Numbered from the stretch's first letter, positions 44,646 through 55,040 are shown. The stretch: DNA of 64,000 bases from Acinetobacter sp. WCHAc010034 (GCF_001696615.3 NZ_CP032268.1:1-64000), one strand, 5' to 3'. Numbers and translations: made by a program. Notes: generated from the letters alone by a model not told the origin.

Positions 44646-46220
44646 ATGACTCAGGTTCAACTTCAACAACTACAAAAACATCTTTGGAATATTGCGAACG
44701 ATTTACGTGGAAAAATGGGAGCTGATGAGTTCCGTGACTACATTCTCGGCTTCATTTTCTACAAATACCTGTCTGAAAAAGCGATTAGCTTTGCCAATGA
44801 ACTGTTGAAAGATGAAGGCTTGGCAGAAAAATATCACCAACTTGATGAAAATAACCCTGATCACGCTGAACTCATTGACGGCATCAAAGAAAACTCAGTC
44901 GAAGAAGTCGGTTATGCCCTAGCTCCAAAGCAACTGTTCCACACAATTGCTGAACGTGGTCGTCAAGGTGAATTCATTCTTGATGAATTATCAAATACCT
45001 TACGAGAAATCGAACGTAGTACCTTGGGTGCTGAGTCTGAAGATGATTTTGCCAATCTATTTGAGGATCTCGACCTTAATTCAACCAAACTCGGCAACAA
45101 TGCCAACGATCGTAATGAATTGGTCAGCAAAGTACTCACACATTTAGACAACATCGATTTTGATCTCAGTAACTCAGAATCAGATGTATTGGGTGATGCC
45201 TACGAATACCTGATTGGTGAATTTGCATCTGGTGCAGGTAAAAAAGCAGGTGAATTCTATACACCTCAAACCGTATCAACTTTGCTTGCAAAGATCGTGA
45301 CTCAAGGCAAACAACGTCTACGTTCAGTCTATGATCCGACATGTGGTTCAGGTTCATTGCTTTTGCGTGTAAAACGTGAAGTTCAAGATGTCGATATGAT
45401 TTACGGTCAAGAGATGAACCGGACCACCTATAACCTGGCACGAATGAACATGATTTTGCATGATGTTCACTTTGCCAAATTCGATATCAAGCAAGAAGAT
45501 ACCTTAATTCGCCCACAGCACATTGATCAGCGTTTTGAAGCAGTGGTCGCCAATCCTCCATTCTCAGCCAAATGGTCAGCAGATCCTATCTTCTTGCAAG
45601 ACGAGCGTTTTAGCCGTTTTGGTAAACTTGCACCAAGTTCAAAAGCAGATATGGCTTTTGTTCAGCACATGCTTCATCAGCTCGATCACAACGGTACTAT
45701 GGCGGTTGTTCTACCGCATGGTGTGTTGTTCCGTGGTTCAAGTGAAGGTGTGATTCGTCAGTACCTGATTGAAAAACTGAATGTGATTGATACTGTGATT
45801 GGCTTACCTGCCAACATTTTCTACGGTACGTCTATTCCAACCTGTATTTTGGTACTGAAGAAAAATCGTAAACATACAGGCGATATTTTATTCATTGATG
45901 CCAGCAATGACTTTGACAAACAGAAGAACCAAAACAAGCTATTACCTGAACATCTCGATAAGATCATTGCAGCCTTTGAACAGCGTCAAAATATCGAGAA
46001 ATATGCAAAGGTTGCGACACTGCAAGACGTGAAAGATAACGATTACAACCTCAATATTCCTCGCTATGTCGATACCTTCGAAGCTGAAGATGAAATAGAT
46101 CTGAATGCCATTGCACAGCAACTCAAAGAACTTGAGCAGCAAAGCCAAAATACCGACAAAGTAATTGCTGAATTCTGTAAAGAACTTGACATTGACTCAC
46201 CTTTTACGGAGGTGAAGTAA
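44646..46220 (+). CDS. hsdM: Type I restriction-modification methyltransferase HsdM
   Basis: HsdM methylates adenines in the recognition site set by HsdS. The 524-residue protein has an N-terminal helical domain (about 1-150), SAM-binding DPTCGSGSLLL (230-240) and the catalytic NPPF at 303-306. It is intact. Its stop overlaps hsdS by one base (TAATG). With hsdR disrupted, HsdM and HsdS should still methylate DNA. Confidence 0.92.
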   Translation: MTQVQLQQLQKHLWNIANDLRGKMGADEFRDYILGFIFYKYLSEKAISFANELLKDEGLAEKYHQLDENNPDHAELIDGIKENSVEEVGYALAPKQLFHTIAERGRQGEFILDELSNTLREIERSTLGAESEDDFANLFEDLDLNSTKLGNNANDRNELVSKVLTHLDNIDFDLSNSESDVLGDAYEYLIGEFASGAGKKAGEFYTPQTVSTLLAKIVTQGKQRLRSVYDPTCGSGSLLLRVKREVQDVDMIYGQEMNRTTYNLARMNMILHDVHFAKFDIKQEDTLIRPQHIDQRFEAVVANPPFSAKWSADPIFLQDERFSRFGKLAPSSKADMAFVQHMLHQLDHNGTMAVVLPHGVLFRGSSEGVIRQYLIEKLNVIDTVIGLPANIFYGTSIPTCILVLKKNRKHTGDILFIDASNDFDKQKNQNKLLPEHLDKIIAAFEQRQNIEKYAKVATLQDVKDNDYNLNIPRYVDTFEAEDEIDLNAIAQQLKELEQQSQNTDKVIAEFCKELDIDSPFTEVK

Positions 46221-47470
46221 TGGCTACACCTAAGTTACGTTTTCCAGCATTTGAAGAGAAGTGGAACAAACAAAGATTAGATAGTTTTTTAGAAAGAGTT
46301 TCTAATCCTATTGATGTGATTCCTAACAAAAAATACTCCCAAATTGGCATTCGTTCGCATGGCAAAGGAATTTTTCATAAAGAAGCTGTTACAGGTGAAG
46401 AGTTAGGAAATAAAAGAGTATTTTGGGTTGAGCCAAATGCTTTGGTAGTGAACATTGTTTTTGCATGGGAACGAGCTATTGCAGTTACAAGTGATGCAGA
46501 AAAAGGAATGATTGCATCGCATCGATTTCCTATGTATTTGCCGAAAAATAATTTATCGAATGTAAACTTTCTTCGCTATTTGTTTGTTACTGATAAAGGA
46601 CAAAGTTATTTAGAGCTTGCATCCCCAGGGGGAGCAGGACGCAATAAAACCCTAGGTCAATCTAATTTTGCGGAATTAAAAATTGATCTACCAAGTTTAG
46701 AAGAACAAACAAAAATCGCTACTTTTCTTTCTACAGTGGATGAAAAGATTAGTCAGCTTTCGCAAAAACTCCACCTTCTGGGCCAATATAAACAAGGCAT
46801 GATGCAAAAGCTGTTTAGTCAGCAGATTCGCTTTAAAGCGAATGATGGTAGTGAGTTTGGAGAGTGGGGAAAAGTTAAATTCTCTGAAAGTTTCGTATTT
46901 CATAATACAAACTCATATTCACGGGCTTTGCTGTCGGAAGTAGGTGAAGTTATGAATATTCACTATGGTGATATTCATACAAAGTTTTCTATGCTTTTTG
47001 ATGTATCTAAAGAAATTGTGCCATTTTTAAATGATCAAATAGATTCTACTAAAATTGCTGAAAATCAATTTTTGAAAGAGGGCGATTTAGTTATTGCTGA
47101 TGCTTCTGAAGATTACAAAGATATTGGTAAAGCCATCGAAGTTGTTCATCTAAACAACCAGAAAGTTGTTGCAGGATTACACACATATATCGCTAGGCCT
47201 GTTCAACCCTTTGCCTTGGGTTTCTGTGGATATTTAATGCAAACTTTTGAAGTTCGGGAGCAAATTAAAAAGCTAGCTACGGGTACTTCTGTCCTGGGAA
47301 TTTCAAAAACAAATATTGGCAAAGTTGAAATAAAACTCCCCAGCCTCGAAGAACAAACCAAAATCGCCAACTTCCTATCAAGCATTGATCAAAAAATTGA
47401 TGTTGTTTCAGAGCAGCTAGAACAAGCCAAGCTTTGGAAAAAAGGACTTTTACAGCAAATGTTTGTTTAA
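46220..47470 (+). CDS. hsdS: Type I specificity subunit HsdS
   Basis: HsdS chooses the DNA target of the HsdM/HsdR complex. The 416-residue protein has two target recognition domains, each ended by a conserved spacer helix: LPSLEEQTKIATFLSTVDEK (about 155-174) and LPSLEEQTKIANFLSSIDQK (about 373-392). The near-identical repeat supports the classic two-half layout. The two halves differ, so the recognised sequence is asymmetric and bipartite; it cannot be read out here. Confidence 0.9.
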   Translation: MATPKLRFPAFEEKWNKQRLDSFLERVSNPIDVIPNKKYSQIGIRSHGKGIFHKEAVTGEELGNKRVFWVEPNALVVNIVFAWERAIAVTSDAEKGMIASHRFPMYLPKNNLSNVNFLRYLFVTDKGQSYLELASPGGAGRNKTLGQSNFAELKIDLPSLEEQTKIATFLSTVDEKISQLSQKLHLLGQYKQGMMQKLFSQQIRFKANDGSEFGEWGKVKFSESFVFHNTNSYSRALLSEVGEVMNIHYGDIHTKFSMLFDVSKEIVPFLNDQIDSTKIAENQFLKEGDLVIADASEDYKDIGKAIEVVHLNNQKVVAGLHTYIARPVQPFALGFCGYLMQTFEVREQIKKLATGTSVLGISKTNIGKVEIKLPSLEEQTKIANFLSSIDQKIDVVSEQLEQAKLWKKGLLQQMFV

Positions 47471-47599
47471 ATACTGAGAACGTCAATTCCTCCATCTGAT
47501 CTGAAGACTTTGAGGGTAAAACATCACCGTATGTTTTGAGCTTCAATCAGATGGATTTCACTTAGATCACAGTAATTCAATAAAAAATTAGAGAAAGAG
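47471..47599. other. Gap between hsdS and hsdR with a hairpin
   Basis: About 130 bases. TCCATCTGAT and ATCAGATGGA (about 47493-47502 and 47544-47553) can pair over a 40-base loop. It could be a weak attenuator; both genes face the same way. Confidence 0.4.
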
Positions 47600-48628
47600 A
47601 TGTCCGTACAAAGCGAAGCTCAACTTGAAAATCAACTCATTGAACAGCTCAAAAACCTGGGCTATCACCAGGTTGATCTCAAAGATGAAAATCAACTGCT
47701 GAGCAATCTAAAAATTCAAGTTGAACGCGCCAATGACATCGCTTCTTTCTCTGCAAATGAATGGGCACAAGTCCTCAACCATCTCAAGGCTGGCAATAGT
47801 TTTAACTGTGCCAAAGTACTGCGTAATCGCTTTCCTGTGAACTTTGACGATGGTTCTACACGCCACATTGATTTTTTGTTTGCCGATCCTCAGAAAAACA
47901 TCTACCAAGTGACCAATCAGATCGCTATCGATCACAGTGCCAGTAATGGCCACACCAGTCGCTTTGATGTCACCTTGCTGATCAATGGCCTGCCTTTGGT
48001 GCAAATCGAGCTAAAACGCGCCGGGGTAGAGCTTCCTGAAGCCTTTAACCAAACCCAACGCTATGCCAAAGTCGCTTATAGTAGCGGAGCAGGTCTGTTT
48101 AATTACATCCAGCTGTTCGTGATTAGTAATCGTGACCACACCCATTACTATTCAACCGGCACCAGCAATTTCGAATTTACCTTCCCTTGGGCAGATTTTG
48201 ACAATAAGCATATCCATAAAATCGATACCTTTGCCGAAGCCTTTTTAAAGCATCAGCACATCACCCAAATGCTGACTGAATACATGGTGATCCTGGAAGT
48301 TGAAAAGCGTTTGATGGTGCTGCGTCCCTACCAAATCTATGCGGTACAGCAGATTATTCAACGTGTGCAACATTCAGCGCAAAATGGCTATATCTGGCAC
48401 ACCACAGGCTCAGGAAAAACCCTGACTTCATTCAAAGCCAGTCAACTCATCATGCGTTTGCCTGAAGTTGAAAAGGTCCTCTTCGTGGTGGATCGCAGTG
48501 ATCTCGATACCCAAACGGTACGTGAGTTCAATGCCTTCAAAAAAGACAGTGTCGATACCACCAAAAATACCGGAACTTTGGTCACTCAGTTGGGCCAAAA
48601 GCACGACAAACTGATTGTCACCACCTTA

Positions 48629-48637
48629 CAAAAGCTC
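48629..48637. repeat. 9-bp target duplication, IS1-family element (left)
   Basis: CAAAAGCTC; repeated at 49426-49434. Confidence 0.9.
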
Positions 48638-49425
48638 GGTGGTGTTTTAAAAAGTATGCTGACATTAAATGAAGCCATTATTGATGTAAAAGAAGGTTAA
48701 GTCGAAGGCTTTAAAATGGTTTTCAAGCTTTTTGGAGAAATTGCAACTTCTTCTAAAACCACGCCTTATTCGATGCCTTATTTTGCAATTATTACCTTCA
48801 ATTCCTACAGTAAACAACTTACCAATACTTTGCTTGCAGTTTTTAAAAGCAGTGATGAAACTGTCCCAATGATCACTTGCAATTCGGGTGTAGTGAATAC
48901 CTAATTGTTTAAGCTTTGTCTTCAACCTTTGGACTGTAGCTAAATCTCTCTTACCCCAAACATAAGCAACAATCTCACCTGTTTCTCGATGGTAGGCGTA
49001 AATAAGCCATTGTTTATTATTTTTATTTCCAACAAAAGTCCAGAATTCATCTACTTCGAGAGATTCATAATGACTTTGTTTAGGCTGAATTTGATAGGCC
49101 GATTCAGTTAAAGTCCGTAAGACTTTACCGATACTAATGCGCTCAACTTCAGCGATATCTCGTATACCGCTGCCTCTGACCATTAACTGTAATATTTTAC
49201 GAGTAATGCCAGAATTACATCCTAGATAGCTCAGAGCATGGTCACCAATAAACTGACGTTTGCAGTCTTTGCATTGGTAGTTTTGTTTCCCATCTACTTT
49301 GATGCCATTTTTCTTTATACTGTCACTGAGGCAGGTTGGACATTTGATTTCTAGAGTTATTTGCATTTCTCTATTTTATCAAAATTCAACCTGCTTTTTT
49401 TTAGCATACTTTTTGATACACCACC
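48638..49425 (-). mobile_element. IS1-family insertion sequence
   Basis: The 788-bp element has ends GGTGGTGTTTTAAAAAGTAT and the complement of GGTGGTGTATCAAAAAGTAT, with 9-bp target repeats. It lies in hsdR in the antisense direction. Short remnants of a close relative occur at 55041-55124 and 55893-55976. Confidence 0.88.
48665..49366 (-). CDS. IS1-family transposase (single open frame)
   Basis: The 233-residue transposase has a zinc-binding start (CPTC and CKDC, residues 9-35), an HTH (IRDIAEVERISIGKVLRTL, about 79-97) and the DDE domain with EVDEFWTFVG (near 125), ASDHWDSF (near 184) and HRIRRGFRRSCNFSKK. Unlike classical IS1 it needs no ribosomal frameshift between InsA and InsB, as it reads through in one frame. 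It looks complete. Confidence 0.87.
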   Translation of the reverse strand: MQITLEIKCPTCLSDSIKKNGIKVDGKQNYQCKDCKRQFIGDHALSYLGCNSGITRKILQLMVRGSGIRDIAEVERISIGKVLRTLTESAYQIQPKQSHYESLEVDEFWTFVGNKNNKQWLIYAYHRETGEIVAYVWGKRDLATVQRLKTKLKQLGIHYTRIASDHWDSFITAFKNCKQSIGKLFTVGIEGNNCKIRHRIRRGFRRSCNFSKKLENHFKAFDLTFFYINNGFI

Positions 49426-49434
49426 CAAAAGCTC
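49426..49434. repeat. 9-bp target duplication, IS1-family element (right)
   Basis: CAAAAGCTC, identical to 48629-48637. Confidence 0.9.
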
Positions 49435-51282
49435 AATATTGCCATCAGTTCTGACCGTTATAGCGATCAGATTCACTATCTCAAAGATAAAAAAGTCGTG
49501 ATTATTTTTGATGAATGTCACCGTAGCCAATTTGGTGATACCCATCGCAATATCAAACGCTTCTTTAATCAGGCGCAAATGTTTGGTTTTACCGGAACGC
49601 CAATTTTTGAGAAAAACAGCCAACTGAAAATTGACTCAAAAGCAATCACCACCAATGCCCTGTTTGACGAATGCCTGCATAAGTACGTGATTACCGATGC
49701 CATTCGTGATGGCAACGTCCTACCCTTCCAGATTGCCTATCTGGGTAAATACACCAGCAATGGCATCGAAAATAGCGACAGCTATGAAGAAGATGTAGAA
49801 GGAATTGATACCAAAGAGCTGTTTGATAACCCTGCCCGTCTCGAAATGATTACCCGCTATATCCTGGATAATCACCACATCAAAACCAAAAATAAAACCT
49901 TCACCGCGATGTTCTGTGTCAGTTCCGTTGAAGTCCTGACCCAGTACTACGAACTGTTCAAAAAAGTACAGCAGGAAAAACAGCAACAAGCCGAAGAACA
50001 AGGTGGGATTTATACGCCATTGACCATTGCCACGATTTTTTCCTTTGCAGCCAATGAAGAACTCAAGGTCGAAGATCACAGTGGTTTAATTGAAGAAGAG
50101 TCTGCGGATCTCCCGCCCCGGATCAGCCAATCCAATCGGGATAAACTCGATCAGTACATTGCTGAATACAATGCCAAATTTGGCCAGAACTACAACTCAG
50201 GCGATGAGTTCTACGCTTACTATCGTGACATTGCCAATCGGGTACGTAAAAAAGAAATCGATATTTTGCTCGTGGTGAATATGTTCCTGACCGGTTTTGA
50301 CTCAAAACCACTCAACACCCTGTATGTCGACAAGAACCTTAAATATCATGGTCTCATTCAGGCCTTTTCACGCACCAACCGTATTCTGAACGCAGATAAG
50401 CCGTTCGGTAATATCCTGTGCTTCCGTAACCTGAAACAGGCCACGGACCAAGCCCTCACCCTATTCTCAAATAAAGATGAAGCACAAAGAATCGTGCTGA
50501 TTCCAAGTTTCGACAGCATCAAGGAAAAATACAACGCTGCGGTCGCCCATTTACTCAGTATTGCCCCAGATCCGGATCAAGTCCCCAATACGCTGGAAAC
50601 CGAAGAACAGCAATTGGAGTACGTCAAAGCCTTCCGTGAGGTGATGCGGATCAATGCCCAATTGGAAAACTTTGTCGAGTATGAGCAAGACGATACAGAT
50701 TTAAACAAAGCAGAATTCCAGAAACACACCTCGCAGTACAAATATCTGTACAACAACGTCCGTGTGGTCCAGCCTAAAGACAAGGTATCGGTCCTCAATG
50801 ACGTCAATTTCCAACTGGAACTGATCCACCGCGATACCGTGAATGTCGGTTATATCCTGAATTTACTGCAATCGGTGGTCAATCATAAAGATCCTGAAAA
50901 GAAACAGCAGTATCGTTCCCAGGTGCAAGATATCATCTCGACCAACCACAACTTGTATGACAAACAAGAGCTGATTCAAAAGTTCCTGGATGAAAACATT
51001 CCGCGCATGGCCAATGGTCAAAGCGTTGAACAAGCCTTTGCTCAGTTTTGGGATGTGGAAAAAGAAAAGGCGCTGAATGAGCTGTGTCAAAAAGAAGCCA
51101 TCAAACCTGAAGTCTTCAAAACGGTGCTCAGCCAATATGAATACACCCAGCGTTTACCTAGCCGGGAAGATGTCAAAGACTTACCGATTGCTCGCCCTAA
51201 GATCTCAGAACGTAAGACTCTGATGAATACCCTGGTTCTCAAAACTCGAAATTTTATTGAAAAGTTCTATCGGGGTTTCTAA

Positions 51283-51403
51283 ACACCATGGTCTAGGTCA
51301 TATTTTGCAGGCTCATATGGTGGCTACCCATTACTTGATCCTAGCCAAAATAATGGACAGCACTTCCCTCTAAAGATAACGTAACGTTAACTTTGTAGAT
51401 ACA
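51283..51403. other. Short gene-free segment after hsdR
   Basis: No clear gene. A weak dyad AACGTAACGTT-type stretch lies near 51378-51391. Confidence 0.4.
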
Positions 51404-51536
51404 AGAAATGACCATCTTGCGTAGCGATTCTACTCATTACTATTGCTTCATAGATAATTACTGCCTTTAACCATTTTTCTGCATACATCTTTTTAAGTTT
51501 AGTATTTTCTGCTTCCAGTTCTTTCAACAGTGCCAT
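51404..51536 (-). mobile_element. IS3-family OrfA fragment
   Basis: Read on the minus strand, about 44 codons begin MALLKELEAENTKLKKMYAE and continue WLKAVIIYEAI, typical of the coiled-coil end of IS3-family OrfA proteins. No OrfB follows, so it is a remnant. Confidence 0.6.
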
Positions 51537-52088
51537 CAATTAAAGCTGTAAAACTCCATAAATTAATAAAAAGATGAAAATTCACGCAAAAAAATTAAGA
51601 TAACAAGAAAAAATTTGATTTTGAAAAATATAAAGTTAGAAAAAAATAAAAATTCTAAAATATTCACCAGAAAGCAACTCGGTATTATGCGTACAATACG
51701 CATAACACCGACATTATAAGTTATTGTTTTAACGAGGTATATTAAAATTTGTTTGAAAAATAGTAAATAAAATATTAAACAAAAAATATTTAAAAAATTA
51801 TATATAATTCAATAATTTACAATTTTATTGAATCTAAACTAAAAAATTGCTTATAAAATATAAAATTAAATGAATTTTAACATAAGATAAATGTATTTAA
51901 AAACAAACACTTATGCTATCATTTTTTTGTAAATTAATTTGAACTCTAATAAAGCCAAAAATTTGGAATTAGTGTATAAATTGTACAGCTCTCCTATGGG
52001 TAGACAAATCTTTATAGATAGGTTTGTTTAAAAAAGTGTTATGAAGTTATGTTATTTAATTTATAAGATTAAATAACATGTTCTTATT
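51537..52088. other. AT-rich gene-free region near the partition genes
   Basis: About 550 bases of very high A/T content. It holds the palindrome at 51680-51710 and otherwise no supported gene. Its composition suits an origin-proximal or protein-binding region. Confidence 0.5.
51680..51710. promoter_or_regulatory. 31-bp palindrome, second copy
   Basis: Two 14-bp arms reading CGGTATTATGCGTA inward pair across CAA with one mismatch. The core ATGCGTA-CAA-TACGCAT equals that at 19650-19680 except for one centre base, while the outer arm sequences differ. Confidence 0.7.
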
Positions 52089-52388
52089 TTATTTAAAACT
52101 TTTATCAATCAGCTGCTTAAAATCTTCTAAATTCTGCTCTGCCAGTGACTCTAAAGCTATTCTTACAATACTAGATCTGTTAACACGAGCGTTATTACTT
52201 TTGATAATTAGCTCATCAATTAATTCACTTAATTCTTGGTTTAAAGAAAAGGTACAACGAACGAATTTCTTTTGTGAAACTTCTAGATCCTTAACTCTTT
52301 TATCAGCTCCAGATATGAAATTTTCAACCAGTTTATCCTGATCTGAAAGCTCGTCAGTTTTCTTTTTTAAACCGCTAAGACCTGCCAT
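52089..52388 (-). CDS. parB: Ribbon-helix-helix partition partner (ParB-like)
   Basis: The 99-residue protein has FVRCTFSLNQELSELIDELI (about 42-61) and SSIVRIALESLAE (about 72-84), the strand-helix-helix pattern of RHH DNA-binding proteins used as centromere-binding partners of ParA. It lies two bases after parA on the same strand. RHH dimers of this kind bind short direct repeats, like those before parA and in the array at 54525-55976, so it probably acts as both repressor and centromere binder. Confidence 0.7.
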   Translation of the reverse strand: MAGLSGLKKKTDELSDQDKLVENFISGADKRVKDLEVSQKKFVRCTFSLNQELSELIDELIIKSNNARVNRSSIVRIALESLAEQNLEDFKQLIDKSFK

Positions 52389-52390
52389 AG

Positions 52391-53029
52391 TTATACTCCT
52401 AAAAACTCTTGAGCTATCCCTTCAATTTCTGCTTTTGCTTTAAAATCACTTGTTACTTCAAAAACAGATAGGCCATTTTCATCTGCATCATCATAAACAT
52501 TTCGATTTGTCGTGATGTGGTCTAAGGCTTTTATTCCGAACGATATACAGGCTTCTTTAGCATCTAGAATTCGCTGTACTTGTGACGGTAATGTTGGGCA
52601 TTGTGTAATGATTGCTCTTGCATTCAAATCTGGATTCACTGCTCGCGCCAGTTTTAATACTTGCTCCATATGATCCAAAGTCTTTAGATCTCTACGTTTA
52701 GGCCTAAAAGGCAATAGCATATGTGTTGCTATAGTCATAGCAGAACGCAATGCTTCCGAATCTTGCCCACCAGCATCAATGATAATATCTTCATATCTTT
52801 TTGATAAATCTTTTAAAACTTGACGAATATTGCCTGAAGCTTGTACAGATGGAATATTCTTTAAATCCTCATTCTCATCACGCTCTTTAATCCAGTCAGT
52901 AGTTGTACCTTGAGGATCTGCATCTAGAAGAAGAACATCTCTATTCTTTTTTTGTAAATAAACCGCTAAGTTTTGGGCAAGGCAGCTTTTACCAGCTCCG
53001 CCTTTTTCACCACCTACTAAAATAATCAT
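52391..53029 (-). CDS. parA: ParA-family partition ATPase (module 1)
   Basis: ParA uses ATP to position plasmids before cell division. The 212-residue protein has the deviant Walker A KGGAGKS at 9-15 (with Lys9), Walker B (LDADPQGT near 36, then IIIDAGGQ near 85) and lacks an N-terminal HTH, so regulation is left to the small partner gene after it. Its upstream edge has two TTACRTAACT-like repeats starting one base before the ATG. Confidence 0.87.
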   Translation of the reverse strand: MIILVGGEKGGAGKSCLAQNLAVYLQKKNRDVLLLDADPQGTTTDWIKERDENEDLKNIPSVQASGNIRQVLKDLSKRYEDIIIDAGGQDSEALRSAMTIATHMLLPFRPKRRDLKTLDHMEQVLKLARAVNPDLNARAIITQCPTLPSQVQRILDAKEACISFGIKALDHITTNRNVYDDADENGLSVFEVTSDFKAKAEIEGIAQEFLGV

Positions 53030-53051
53030 AAGTTATGTAAGTTACGTAATT
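53030..53051. promoter_or_regulatory. Direct-repeat operator before parA
   Basis: AAGTTATGTAAGTTACGTAA holds two tandem copies of a ten-base unit (minus-strand reading TTACGTAACT, TTACATAACT). The same unit occurs in every complete repeat of the array at 54525-55976, suggesting that one protein binds both. Confidence 0.65.
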
Positions 53052-53225
53052 TTGTTAAAAACAATGTACAAGTTTGATTCTCCTGAATCAACTATTGTGA
53101 AAAATAAATTTAAAAAATAAAGTTATCCACAAGTAATGCTCTTTTTTAATTTTATATATATTTTTAAATTTATATTTATAAGACCTTTGTATGCCTTATG
53201 TAGTCTAGTTCTCAGAGGATTTATA
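53052..53225. promoter_or_regulatory. Origin of module 1: DnaA box and AT-rich segment
   Basis: A perfect DnaA box TTATCCACA lies at 53123-53131. It is followed by A/T-rich DNA up to the iterons, the usual layout of a Rep_3 origin. Confidence 0.75.
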
Positions 53226-53356
53226 TGGACGTTTTCCTGACAATAAGTGGACATTTTCCTTTATTTAAATGGACGTTTTCCTGACAATAAGTGGACATTT
53301 TCCTTTATTTAAATGGACGTTTTCCTGATATAAATGGACGTTTTCCTGGCATAAAT
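53226..53356 (+). repeat. Six 22-bp iterons of replication module 1
   Basis: Copies begin at 53226, 53248, 53270, 53292, 53314 and 53335. Each starts TGGACRTTTTCCT and is followed by a spacer alternating GACAATAAG and TTATTTAAA; the last two are variants. RepB binding to such iterons starts and limits replication. Confidence 0.9.
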
Positions 53357-53422
53357 AGATCTTCCATTAATGGTCATTAAGTGTTAATGTCCATTAATGA
53401 TATTTGTTTCTCTAATCACAAT

Positions 53423-54370
53423 ATGGCAAATCTAATTTATAAAGATAATAACTTGATTGAAGCATCTTATGCGTTGACTTTGTCTGAACAACGCTTAATT
53501 TTAGTTGCGATTATTGCAGCTAGGGAAATTGAAAAAGAGCTTACATCGGATACCTTGCTAACAATACATGCATCTGAATACATGAAGCACTTTAATTTGG
53601 GTCGTCAAGCGGCCTATGAGGCTCTTCAAGGAGCGTGTGATAACTTGTTTGAACGTAGACTCACCTATAAGGCCATAGATCCTGTTACAGGTAAGCCAGC
53701 GGTCTACAAAAGCCGTTGGGTATCAAAAGTTGGCTATGTTAAAGAAGCTGCATGCGCTCAACTAATTTTTGCTCCTGATATTTTACAGCTTTTTGTAAAA
53801 CTTGAAGAAAAATTTACCCGTTATGAATTAAAGCAAATTTCTCAATTATCTAGCGTATACGCTATACGGCTGTATGAACTTTTGATTAGATGGCGTAGCA
53901 AAGGCAAGCTATATATTAGTATGGTTGAATTGCGTGATAAGTTAGGTTTACTTGAAAATGAATATAAAACCATGGGCGATTTTAAAAAGCGTGTATTGAC
54001 GGTTGCCATAGATCAAATTAATAAACTTACTGATATCGACGTAAGTTATGAGCAGAAAAAAGAAGGAAGAACAATTACACATATCGAATTTTCTTTTAAT
54101 CAAAAAGCTTCCTTAATTGTTAGTGATAAGGTACTGGAACCGACATATCAGTTGACACCAAAACAATCTATATTTTTCGCTCAAAAATTGTGTGACCTTA
54201 TCAAATATCCCGAATTCGGGGGAAAATATGCCAATGTAGGCGAAGAGATCGAAGCGTTTAAAGAAAGGATTTCACTTGAACTTCTCGACCCTGAAAAGGT
54301 AAAAAAGTATTATCCTGATTTGTTAAAAGTGGGCTATAAAGAAAAATATAAATCAGAAAAGTTATCATAA
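53423..54370 (+). CDS. repB: Rep_3 family replication initiator RepB (module 1)
   Basis: RepB binds the iterons to start replication. From ATG 53423 the protein begins MANLIYKDNNLIEASYALTL, the family signature, and has two winged-helix domains (about 20-130 and 140-240). IRLYELLIRWRSKGKLYISM and KRVLTVAIDQINKLTDIDVS are clear. Total length about 315. An upstream GTG at 53381 keeps the frame open and adds 14 residues, but it lacks a ribosome site. Confidence 0.87.
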   Translation: MANLIYKDNNLIEASYALTLSEQRLILVAIIAAREIEKELTSDTLLTIHASEYMKHFNLGRQAAYEALQGACDNLFERRLTYKAIDPVTGKPAVYKSRWVSKVGYVKEAACAQLIFAPDILQLFVKLEEKFTRYELKQISQLSSVYAIRLYELLIRWRSKGKLYISMVELRDKLGLLENEYKTMGDFKKRVLTVAIDQINKLTDIDVSYEQKKEGRTITHIEFSFNQKASLIVSDKVLEPTYQLTPKQSIFFAQKLCDLIKYPEFGGKYANVGEEIEAFKERISLELLDPEKVKKYYPDLLKVGYKEKYKSEKLS

Positions 54371-54524
54371 CCTGAATAATAGAAATTCTTATTTTGAACA
54401 CTACTAACCTATAGAAAAAAATTTAGTCTGTCTTGGTAACCCTAGTTCTATAATTTGGTCTTTATTGAGAAGTGTCCATTTTAATTGGAAGGCTATTACA
54501 TGAACGGTTAGCAGCTGATCTATA
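54371..54524. other. Short gap between repB and the repeat array
   Basis: About 150 bases without a gene. Nothing identified. Confidence 0.4.
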
Positions 54525-55040
54525 AGGAATATTAAATTATAAAGTTACATAACTTATGAACTTATGAACTTATGAACTTATGAACTTATGTAATCCTGAA
54601 GAGAGTGATGAGATGGAAACCTCTCCCGGTCATGCTTGTCAGGGATTTGTCCATATATGGAAGTGCAGTGCTGAAAACTAAGGATCCATCTAATGAGAAG
54701 AACTGCCCGGGATTAATCTGCCAGGAATATTAAATTATGAAGTTACATAACTTACGTAACTTATAAACTTATGTAATCTGAAGAGAGTGATGAGATGGAA
54801 ACCTCTCCCGGTCATGCTTGTCAGGGATTTGTCCATATATGGAAGTGCAGTGCTGAAAACTAAGGATCCATCTAATGAGAAGAACTGCCCGGGATTGGTC
54901 TGGCAGGAATAAAAGTTACATAACTTGCGTAACTTATGATGTTATGTCATTTGGGAGAGGATATGAAATTGAAAACTCTCCCGGTAATTCCTGTCAGGGA
55001 TCTGTCCATATATGAGAGTCTGCCGCTGAAAATAAAAATT

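Larger units (their letters stand above)
47600..51282 (+). pseudogene. hsdR: Type I restriction endonuclease HsdR, split by an IS1-family element
   Basis: HsdR is the ATP-driven motor and nuclease. The 5' part has the nuclease region (DVTLLINGLPLVQIELKRAG near 125-144) and helicase motif I HTTGSGKTLTS. After the insertion come DEAD-box FDECHRSQFGD, FGFTGTP, and the later helicase motifs FLTGFDSKPLNTLY and GLIQAFSRTNRIL. Removing the element and one 9-bp repeat joins VTTLQKL to NIAISSD in frame and yields 961 codons, a normal HsdR length. As found, the protein is broken after about 350 residues. Confidence 0.9.

Noticed and set aside
52005..52040. Degenerate end of an IS17-like element (TAGATAGGTTTGTTT)
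   Set aside because: Only about 15 bases resemble the element end, with no inner sequence, so chance similarity is likely.
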